A DNA stretch of 64,000 nt, taken from the NCBI GenBank assembly GCA_032173965.1, contig CM063288.1:15976501-16040500 (forward strand), written 5' to 3'. The translations under genes were made by a program, and so were the position numbers. The notes below the pieces were generated by a model. It was not told the origin of the DNA. It searched no databases and saw only the letters and a program-made list of their open reading frames with translations. The stretch is from Sitta carolinensis. Lineage: Eukaryota; Chordata; Aves; Passeriformes; Sittidae. Shown in pieces: positions 35,839-46,400 of this stretch (the stretch's first letter is position 1; each line of letters starts with the position of its first letter).

Positions 35839-37070
35839 GCCAACCCAGTAACCTCGAGCAACACCAGCACCCCAGCCTGCTCTGACAGAACCCCTGAGAC
35901 AGGCAGGGCTTTGTCCTCGGCCCCAAGTGGCCACATGTGGCTTGGGGCCGCAGATGGAGACCCTTCTTGGAGACACATGGAACTTTCCTGGGGAAGCCCC
36001 AGCTGCCTGTGGGGTCCAAAGGTGCTGGGGAAGCCCTTTGGCAGGGACTCAGCCCAAGGACCAGAACCTATGGACGTGCAGTGCGAGTGGCTCTGCTGGG
36101 GTGGTGGGTCCCCAAGTCCCCACTGCTGTGCGTTACCCTATGGCCTGGGCACGCTCATCCTGCATCTTAACATTTCCCCGTATTTGAGTCCCCCCCTTCC
36201 CAAGAGCAGCTCCCCATGCCTGCCCCCACCCCACTGCACCCCCAGCAACTCCCCAAGTGCCTGTCCCCTATGTCCCTTCCTCAAAGAGCAGGTCCCATGG
36301 CCCTTTTCCCAGCAGGGAATCCCCTGAGCATGTGTGCCCTGTCCCACCCTGTCCCCAAGAGCAGCTCCCAGGCAGTGCTTCCCAAAACCTGCCTCCTCAG
36401 AAGATCCTCCTGCCCCAGCCACCCTCCCTACACCCCAGAGCAGCTCGCCACTCCTTTTTCCCAAGCTGAACTGGGGTGGTCCTGGGGCAGAGACTGCCAC
36501 TGCCAGGTGGTTCCCAAGGTGATGCTGGCAATTGGTGCCTGTCCAGCAGGAGCTGCGCTGGCAGGGTGCATCCCCCACAAAATGTTTTGGTGGGAGACAG
36601 GACACTGGCTCCAGCCTTTGGGCAAAGGCTGGGCTGCCTCAGGGATGCGGGGACCCCTGCAGCATCAGAGACCGTCGCTGTTTTGCTGGCGACTGGATTT
36701 TTATAGTGGCCGGGGGACCCTGGGGCAGGGCAGGGCAGGAGCCCCTGCCCAGAGCACTGCTGCGGGCAGAGGCTCACGCCTTGTATATATTTCTCTTGCT
36801 GTCATTTGTATTAACTTATTATGGAGTGAGCCAGGACTTCCCCATGGCCAGGCAGGCAGGATGGTGGTGAGACTGGACCGGGGAGCCCTCTGCTTTGGGA
36901 GCCCCCCCCAGCCCAGCCCAGCAGGCCCCGCTGCCCCAGGAACTGCATGTTTCTGCCAGGCACCCCCTTCCCGCAGCATTGTGCTGCCATCCCCCTTTTC
37001 AGTCTCTTTTGTAAATGTGCCAAACGCTGCTGAGGCCTCGGCCACACAGTAAAGAGCCTTTCGAAGTCTG
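35839..37070 (+). other. TMEM198: TMEM198 3' untranslated region
   Basis: No coding similarity continues after TAA at 35836-35838. The stretch ends in an AT-richer part (about 36780-36830) and a variant poly(A) signal. Its length of about 1.2 kb is usual for this gene as far as I recall. Confidence 0.65.
37048..37053 (+). terminator. TMEM198: Variant poly(A) signal AGTAAA of TMEM198
   Basis: AGTAAA is a known functional variant of AATAAA and is followed by a TG-rich stretch (TCTGGTGTG) at about 37066-37074, as expected for cleavage. No AATAAA occurs nearby on this strand. Confidence 0.6.
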
Positions 37071-37232
37071 GTGTGCAAAGCCAAAGGCTGCGCGGGGGCA
37101 GGGGTGAGGGGGGACTCAGAGGGCCAGGCTTCCAGGGATGCTGAGCAGCATGTAGAGCGGTGCCACCACCTTTTCCGTTAATGGGACCCTGGCTCACTGG
37201 TGTGGAAGAAGCCATGTCAGAAAAAAAGGCTG

Positions 37233-37238
37233 TTTAAT
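37233..37238 (-). terminator. OBSL1: Poly(A) signal ATTAAA of OBSL1
   Basis: TTTAAT on this strand reads ATTAAA on the OBSL1 strand, 132 bp after the proposed OBSL1 stop codon. ATTAAA is the commonest variant signal. It lies about 180 bp from the converging TMEM198 signal. Confidence 0.6.
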
Positions 37239-37369
37239 GCAGAGCCCTGAGGCTGGAGCAGCTGGGGATGGTGTCCGTGTGTCTGTCCATGCCAGGGGGA
37301 CCATGACCCCATCTCTCAGCAGTGGCATCATCAGTGTATGTGCAGGCCCTGAGAACTGCATCCTGGCTT

Positions 37370-40300
37370 CTAGCTCCCTGTGGGAACAACGGGAGTCAGT
37401 GAGCTGGGGCATTGCCAGAGCTGGTGGGGCACTCAAAAGGTGTATCCCAGACAAGGAGGAACAGACCCCTTGCCCTGTATCCAACCTGCTCCTTCCAGCC
37501 CAGCTCTCAGACTCTTGCAAGCAGTGGGGGACAGGGACATGGGTTCTGGTTCCCCTTCTCTGCAAGGCACAGCAGCACTGGCAGCTACCAGTGGTGTCCC
37601 CTAGGTGCCCACTCACCCTCCACAAGGAGCCGGGCAGTGGAGCGGTCGTCAAAAGCGTCACAGGTGTATGAGTCCTCGTCCTCAGGGCCCACGCGGTGAA
37701 TGATGAGTGTGCGGTAGCAGTCCAGATTGCAGATCTCATACTTGTCACCAGCAAAGATCTCGGTGTCCCCACGGAGCCAGCGCACCCGGCCCCGGGCATG
37801 GGACACGGTGCACTCCAATGTTGCCTTGTGCCTTGCCAGCACCGTCTTGTCCCGCAGTGGCTTCACAATCCGGATTGGCAGTGCTGGTAGGTGGAGGCAA
37901 GGCGTCAGCATCATGGGCTTCCATGGGGACACTGCAGCCTGACCTGGCACATCCCAGCCTTGGTGCTGGAGCCCAGCCAGACCTTGCAGCCTGCACTGGT
38001 ACCTTCCACCTGCAGACTGGCCTCTGAGATGACTGTCCTGGCTGTGAAGCGGATGAGTCCCTTGTCCTCAGGGTGCACACCGCAGAACAGCAGGAAATGC
38101 CGGGTCCCTGGGGGGGGGAGAGGCTGGCTGAAGGTGACAGCAATGTGCACCCGTAGTAAGTAGCGGGGCAGGGATCTCCCTTTGTCTACACAAACTCCCC
38201 TTGCTTGAATTTGCCCTTTCCTGGCCCCAAACCAGGTGTGGAACCACCTGCACCCTCACCTTCTTGCCGTATCTTCACTGTGCTGGACACCTTGATTTTC
38301 TCTCCATCCCGAAACCACTCTCCCTTCACATCCCCATGTGACACCTCGCAGGTAAAGACTGCATTGTCACCCTCCTGTACCTGGACGTCCTGAAGCTCCT
38401 GCACAATGTGGACCTGGCGCTCTGTGGGTAATGGATAGGGTGCCAGGGTAGCCAAGGATGAGGGGAGCAGGCAGCATAGGCTTGGGGGCTGCACACTGCT
38501 GGGAGCTGGGTGACCCTACCCTGGACGTGCAGCATGGCGGAGGCCTGGCAGTCACCTGCGTTGCAGGTGTAGCTGCCAGCATCGGTGAGCTCGCAGCGGC
38601 TCAGCTGCAGGATGCGGCGCCGTCCTGCTGAGTAGATGCGGCAGTTGGGCCCTGGCCGCAGCTCCTGTCCATCCTGCATGGGGGCAAACAGGCAGTGCCC
38701 CACTGCTATGGCCCCTCTGTCCTTTCTGCAGCCCTGGCAGGGAGAGCAGTGGCCAGGGGACAAAGCAAGGAGCTAGGTGCTACTGGAGGGGATTAGGGTG
38801 CACCCTCACCTTGAACCATTTCACCTCTGCATTGGGGCGAGACAGCTCACACTCAAAGCTGGCGACTCCTGTCTCTGGGACCCCCAGGTCTCGTGGGGCC
38901 CTCACCATAGTGACTGGAGGCTCTGAGGAGGCAGGACATAGGACAGGAAGGCTTGGTAGAACAAAGGCATGGACTTGGGGCTGCAGGGAAGAGTAGCTGT
39001 GTCTGGGGGTGAGAGTGGCACTACTCGTGAGCAAGCACTCATCAGTGGTGTTACAGCTCTGGACCCAGACTCTGATGGGTGTCCCCACTGCTTAGCTCAC
39101 ATCTCCCCCTGAGGACAGGGGGACACTTGCCAGCAAACTGTCACCCCTGTTCAGGACATGTGCCCAGGGTGGCCCAACTCAGCCTTGGTGTCTCCCGGTA
39201 CAGGACAGCTGCAGGTCAGACAGCACCAGTGCCACACCCCCTCCCAGCCTGCCCCAGGGACCATACCCCGCACACGCAGGTGGGCGCTGCAGCGCAGAGT
39301 GTCAGCAGTGAAGGTGACGGTGCCTGAGTCTTCCAGTGCAAGCCTCTCCAGTGTCAGGCTGTGCCCGCAGCCTGTGGCACTGATCCGGCATGTACTGCTC
39401 GGCTTCACCCGGATGCCGTCCCGTGTCCACACCCCGCTCACGCCAGGGTGAGACAGCTCCAGATGAAAGGTGACGGTCTCCTTCTCAAAGGTCTCCATGT
39501 CCGCCAGTGGTGTCCGGATTGTCACCTTCCGGGCTGTGAGGAACGCATGTCTGTGAGTAGGTGTCTGCTCCACCGCAAAGCCCCTGGCTTCCCAGTCTGT
39601 GCTTGCTGGAGTGATCGTCTAAATCCAGCTGTTTGTACCAGACTTCCACTCCTGCCCATGCACTCCCCTCTCTGACCACTCTTTCCAGCCAAGTACCCGC
39701 ATGCTCCCATTGCAGCATTTGGGTGCTCTCCCTGTCCCCAGCCCCAGCCCTGTTGCCTTCCATCCCTGTCCCCAGCCCGGTACTCACGCTCCACGTGGAG
39801 CTTGGCCTGCGTGCGGTCGTGCAGGCTCTCGCAGCGGTAGGTGCCACGGTCAGCAGGGCCGAGGCAGCAGATGGTGAGGGTGCGCCGGCACCCTGACTCC
39901 CGCATCAGGTACTTGCTGCCCGGCTGAAGGAGGATGCCCTGCTTCAGCCACTGCACCTCAGCAGCCTCGTGGCTCACCTCCACCTCCAGGCACACGTCCC
40001 CCTCCTCCTCTGCCACCACATCCTGCAGCTTCTGCACGAACAGCACCTGTGCCTCTGCATGGCCCGTGTGCTGGGTCAGCAGCTGGCCCCAGGGCTGTGT
40101 CTTGGGCTGAGCCCCAACTTTCTCCTTCCCTCTCACCTTGTATGCTGAGCCGAGCTGTGCTCACCAGCCCCTCAGCATTGGCTGTCACAGTGCCTGCATC
40201 ACCTGTCTGGCACTGCCGGAGGATGAGGCTATGACACAACCCACTCCTTGTCACCAGCAGACGCTCACTGGGGACCACGGGCTGGCCATTCAGCTGCCAT

Positions 40301-40406
40301 GTCACAGCCACATCTTTGGGGGACACCAGGCACTTGAATGTGGCATCCTCCCCCTCCAGTACTGTCAGGCTTTGCAGCTCCGTGATGATCTCCACCACCC
40401 TGGGGA
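37370..40406 (-). CDS. OBSL1: OBSL1 exons 17-25: Ig18-Ig23 and C terminus
   Basis: Ig18 (40406-40137, IITELQSLTVLEGEDATF), Ig19 (40054-39788, VLFVQKLQDVVAEEEGDV) and Ig20 (39533-39267, KVTIRTPLADMETFEKE) are single-exon domains. Ig21 is split over 38922-38810 and 38673-38520, and Ig22 over 38421-38260 and 38107-38003, a split I expect from mammalian OBSL1. Ig23 is 37883-37617, ending RLLVEG as in human. The last few codons need another exon; the acceptor GTTCCCACAG before 37377 gives GS and a stop at 37372-37370, which is plausible but short. Confidence 0.9.
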
Positions 40407-43400
40407 CTACAGACGGGTTGTCAACATAAGGCACAGCATAAGGGACCCCCTGCCATATAGAGACGCTGAGCATACCTGCAATCCTGACATCATTGTGCCA
40501 GCATCCCCACCACCCCATGGAATAGGAGTCCCCGAGGTCGTGGAGAAGCCTTTGGCTCACCCTGCACCGTCAGTGTCGCCAGGGTCTGGTCGTCGTTGGA
40601 CTCGCAGCAGTATTCGCCGGCATCCCCGGGCTCCACGCGACTCAGCACCAGCGACCGCTCCCGTCCCTCTGCCGTCATCTGCCAGCGGGGGCCGGGCGCC
40701 AGCACCCGCCCGTCCTTCCGCCACACCACGTCGCCCCGCGCCTTGCAAAGCTCGCACCATAGCACAACCCGCTCACCCTGCCGCGCTCGCACGTCCGACA
40801 GCCCACGCAGGAACTTCACCCGCAGCTCTGCACAGTCAAGCCCCCCCGTATCAGCACCCGCTGCCACTGCAGGGGTATCCCCGGGCACCCCCACTGACCC
40901 CCTGCCGCCCACCTCGGACGTTCACGTCGAACTGCATCTGGTCGTGGGTGAGAGGCAGGTGTAGGTGCCCGCGTCCTCCATGGCCACATTGTGGATGATG
41001 AGGCTGTGCACGCGGCCGTCCCGACGCAGCTCGCAACGCTCGCCGGCCACTGCCGCCTGCTGCGGGCCCAGCCAGGTGACATCAGATCGCTCTGTGGAGG
41101 TGACGGCAGAGAGCACGGCACTGCCGCCCTCCAGCACCAGCAGCTTCTCCCGCTCCTCTCGCTTGTTCACGAACAGCACGGGTGCCTCTGCCGGAGAAGC
41201 ACTGGGCTCAGCTGTGGCCCTGCCAGCGACACCAGCATGGGATAGAGGTGAAAAGCATCCCGGCGTGCGGCAGGATGAGATTGCTCCTGCCCCTGGAGTA
41301 GGCGAGGGACACCTCCAGTCTCACCTTTCACACGTAGTGTGAAATGCACCTCATCATCACCGGCATCGCAGAGGAAGATGCCACCATCACCCAGCTCTGC
41401 TTGCTTGATGGTGAGGCTGCGTGTGGGACCCTCGCTGCACACCAGCAGCCGCCCACCTGAGCACAGCGTCTGTCCATCCTTCTGCCACTGCACTGCCGCT
41501 GTCTCTGGGGACAGCCGAGCCACCAGTGTCACACTGTCCCCCTCCTGCACCTCCAGTGGGCTCTGCACCTCCTCCTTGTTGACAATGCACACAGGCCGGG
41601 CTGAGGGGCACAGGGGACAAGGCAGGGTTCAGGGAAGTCCCCACAGTGTGGGGCAGTGCAGGGATAGACCTGCTGCAAGTGGAGAGGTGATCCCTCAGTG
41701 AGTCACCGTGGGGCAGAAGGGTGGTGGGGCTGGCTGGGGATCATGGTTGGACCAGACAGGGATCCCAGAGGGGTAGGCATGCAGGCTAGAAAGGTCTGCA
41801 GCTCAGGGTTCACTCAGGGAAGGGATGGCAGCAGAGCCCATCACTCCCATATCACTCCTTGTACAGGAAGCACAGCTGCCATGTTGAGACCATTAATTTC
41901 ATTGTACTCCCCCATCCAGAACACCTTGCTAGGGAGCCAGGGCACCCGCCTGCAACAAGTCCCCTCCCACCCTGCACAGCCCTTCCATCTCCAGCTGATA
42001 AGGGTCCAGGCTGAATTCAGCCTTTGGCAGCCAAAGCAGGAGGAGCGGCGCCTGGGAGCCAGCCAAGGCTAAATTTAAACAGACCCTGGCTGGGGGAGGC
42101 AGCAGGGACATGTCTCACCATGACCCTGACATGTCTCTTTCTAACCAACAGCTCCTGTAGGGTTGGGGACAGGGCTTCCACCCTTCCCTGCCATGCTGCC
42201 ACCCTGGCCTTTGCATCAGCAGGGTCACAGAGGCTTCCCCTCGCTTTGTCCAGGTCTGTGTCATGATCCCAGCATTCTGGGGGTCCCTGGGGTTCTGAGC
42301 CAGCTCACCCAACACCTCCACATTTGTCACCATGCGGTCGCTGACAGCGTCACAGATGTAGCACCCTGCATCGCTGGGCTGTGCCCCATGGATGGTGAGC
42401 TGTCGCAGCACCCCACGGGCCTCAAGCTGCACCCGTTCACCTGGATGCACCTCCTGGCCATTCCGGAGCCAGTGCACAATGGCGTTGGGCCAGGAGAGCT
42501 CACAAGCCAGCACCAGGTCATCCCCAGCCACCAGGCAACGATGTACCACGGTGCCTGTGCTGCCCATGATGGTCACCGGTGGCTCTGGGACTGGAGAGAT
42601 GGGCTGTCACCACAAAAGCAGCCTATGCTGGGTATCCCAATGGCCAGACCCTGTCCAGACTCCTTTGGCTGCAGCTGAGCAGCACAGGGGTTTCCACAGG
42701 GCCACCACACAGGTGCAGCCCATTCCCCATGTGCCCCCCACCAGCCACCCTGTGCTCACTATCACCCAGCGCGGCCTCACACCACCCTGGCAGCAGCTGA
42801 CCCATCTCAGTCCTCTCCCCCTGGCTATGCCCACCAGGACCTCCTGCTCACCTTCTACAGTGATGAAGAAGATGATACTGTCATCACCGGTGTCACAGAG
42901 ATACTCCCCAGCATCCTTGCCCGTGGCGCCCAGGATCATGAGGGATCGGCGCACCCCGTCCTCCTCCAGCCGCACACGCCCCATGTCCTGAAGCTTCTCC
43001 CCGTCCTTGTACCACTTCACCTCCCCATGGGTGTGCGAGAGGTGCACCTCCAACACCAGGTCCTCCATGGCCTGGCAACACCGGTGGGTTGGTAGGACAT
43101 CCTTCTCCAGGATCCTGACCAGCGGATCTGCAGCATGCAGCACCAACAGAGCTGAAGTCTCTGGGGTTTGTGCACCCAGCACTCCACACCAGCCTCTTCC
43201 CTAGCCTCATGCTCACCCAACACTTGGATGGTGAAAGTCACCGTGTCATTGGCAGTGTCACAGGTGTATTTTCCAGAGTGCTCAGCTTGGGCAGCAGGGA
43301 TGAGCAGCCGGCGATGGGCACCCTCTTCCTCCAGGACCAGGCTGCCCCCAGCCTCGAGCCTGACACCCTCCTTTGCCCAGCACACAGATGCATCTGCACG

Positions 43401-46400
43401 GGACAGCTCACAGCACAGCGTCACCGTCTCCCCCGGGGACACCGTCATGACAGGGACAGGTCTGCAGGGCTGCAGGATCCTCACCGGAGGCTCTGCAGGT
43501 ATGGCACATCTGTGATACAAAGCAGCGCAGGGACAACGCAGCCCTGGGCACTCCTCTGCTGTCAGCGCCAGGTGAGCACCTGTGCTGGGTGGCCCAGTGG
43601 ATGGGCATCCACTGGTGGCCAGAACCACACCAGCACCTCCACTGACCTGAAACCTTGACATCGAAGGAGACGGCTTCATCCTTGGTCTCACAGATGTACT
43701 CGCCTGCATCCTCTGCACTGCTCGTGCGGATGAAGAGACAGCGCCAGGCCCCCTCCACCAGCAGCAGCAGGTTATCAGTCTCATCCACCTCCAACCCATC
43801 CTTGAACCAATGCACCAGAGCATCTGGCACAGAGAGCTCGCACCGCAGTTCCACACACCCTGGTGCCTGAACCAGCAGCTCCAGTGTGTGCTGTGGAGGC
43901 TGCAGGATCCTCACTGGTGGCTCTGTTGGGGATGTGGAGGAAAGATGTGAGACTTGCTCACTGCTCTGCTCCTGGCTCTGCTGTGTCTATTTACTATCAC
44001 TTGTGTCCCTATCCCCATGGGGCCGTATGGAAGCTACATCCTTTCACCCCAGTGCAAAGAGGTTGGAGCTGCTCAGGGGCAAGGGCAGCAGGCACAGAGC
44101 TGCACCTGCATACCCTCCTCCACAATGCTGAGGGCAGAGAGCAGGACTGGGGACCCCAGAACACAACTGGTGCAGTGCTGCTCTTTCCAAGATGTCCCTG
44201 CTGTGCCACCAACCTGCCACCAAGATGGAGTAGGAGACAGATGCATCTCTGGCATTGCAGATGAACTCCCCTGTGTCCTGCATCTGGGCACAGGGTAGCA
44301 CCAGCCGGTACTGCAGCCCTTCCTGCTCCAGCACCAGGGTCTCGCCCACCTCCACTTCTTCACCATCCTTGTACCAGAGCACCGGGGACACTGGGTGGGA
44401 CAGCTGGCACCACAGCTCCACACGCTGCCCGACCACGTAGGAGTGAGGGGCCTCCTTGTTGGAACTGACAATCCTCACTGGTACCTCTGCTGGGGACATG
44501 GCAGGGCTCAGGTGTGGTGCTGGGTGAGTCCCATCTGAGGACAGGAATCCCCTGGGCAGCTCACTGCTCACGGTCACCCTGAAGCTGGCAGCATTGTCCA
44601 CAGCATGGCATGTGTACCCCCTGAATCAGACAGTGTGGTGGCAGCAATGTGCAGCCTCTGTGAGCATCCCTCTGAGCAGATGGCCAGGACCTGGATTGGG
44701 ACCATGACCTCTCCATCCTTCAGCCAAGGGGACAGGGGAATTTGCAGAGAACACCTGGCACTCCAAGGGCAGCCCTGCTAGCATCTCCTGGAGCTGCTGT
44801 GCCTCCGGCACTGGGGTGAGGCACACCTTAAGGGTTGAGAGGACCAAGACCTTGTGTCACTTGGCCTCCCATCCTTACCTGCCCTGGTGGCAGCAGTTGT
44901 GGATATGCCAGCCCTGCAGTGCTAGTAGCTGCAAGCTGCTGGAACTGCAGGACTGGGGTGTGAGGTGGCATTTCTCAGGTGCTGCCAGCTGGTTGTGCTC
45001 TGGGGTGTAGGGGTGCAGTGTGATACAGGTCTCTGGGAGGAGACAGACCAGCTTGTATGCTCCTGCCCACATTCCTTTCCAAACCAGGGGCATGGGAAAC
45101 AGACTGCTTACAAGGAGCTGAGAGGCAGCTGAGGCACTGAAGCCACAATGTGAGCAAGGAGCTGAGGCAGAGGGAGAAGGGAGAGAGGGATGTAGGTGTT
45201 TGTTGCACCCACCTGCCACGGTGACTGTATAGAAGACAGAGTCCCCACCAGCGTCACAGACGAATTCCCCTGTGTCCTGGGGCTGGGCACAGGGCAGCAC
45301 CAGCCGGCACTGCAGCCCCTCCTGCTCAAGCACCAGGCTCTCACCTGCCTCCACCTCCTCCCCGTCCTTGTACCAGTGCACTGGGGCTGCCAGGTGGGAC
45401 AGCTGGCACCACAGCTCCACACGCTGTCCAGCTGCATAGGTGTGGGAGGCCCCCTCGTTGGAGCTGACAATCCGCACTGGCTCCTCTGTCATGGAGAGAC
45501 ATGGGGCTCAGCCAGGACATAAACACCAGAGCCAGTGATGGTGGCAGTCACATCCCTGTGTGAATGATGGCTTCACCACTTGTTGGCTTTAAGGCTGGAA
45601 GGCACCACATCATCCACATCCTACATAGCACAAGCTTCTGGACCATCATGCCTGGGTCTCCCTCTTCTCCTCACCCATTACAACCAGGAGAACCACCAGG
45701 CTTTGAACTGGCTGTAAATTGCTGTTGTGCCCTTGCTCCCAGGGTACCTGCCCTGCTTTGCCCTTTGGTGGAGCTGAAGGTTGTGGAGGGAGGATGCATA
45801 TCGGCAAGCCCCAGCACTGATAACCACTGTGTGTGGTGCCAGCACCAGCCCCTGCAGCTGCTGTTCCAGGGGTGCCCTCCCCTCTGCCTATCTCTCCCCA
45901 TTTCAGAGGCCACCAGGTGCCAGCCTGTGCTTCTGTCACAGCTCAGCCTTGGCATTTGCTTATACTGTGGCAAAGGCATGTGGTTTCCTTGCAACCAGCA
46001 GCCTTATCCCTCCAGCTCACAAGGACCCAGGACCCAATTCCAGATTGCAGTCAGCACTAAAATCACCATTTAATTGCTACATAAACTATGCACCACTGCT
46101 CACATTGCCTCTCTGAATTGAGTCAGAACTCTAAAGACAGAGGGGCTCCCAGTACAAATTTTAGGTGACCAGCCCTCCTCTCTCCTGGGAGAAGTTCAGG
46201 ATGCCACCCACAGCCGGCACTGCCTGCCTGGCTATGCACAGTGCAGCCAGCTGTAGCTGGCCTGGATTCTGCTGTGGGTGCTCATCAAGCCAGTGGCTCA
46301 TGTGGGCACAAGGCACAGCCAGCTCTGGGGCACAATGGTGGATGAGCAGCAACCCGCCCTTCTCACAGCCTGCAGTTGCTCCATGCTGGGCATCCGGGTG

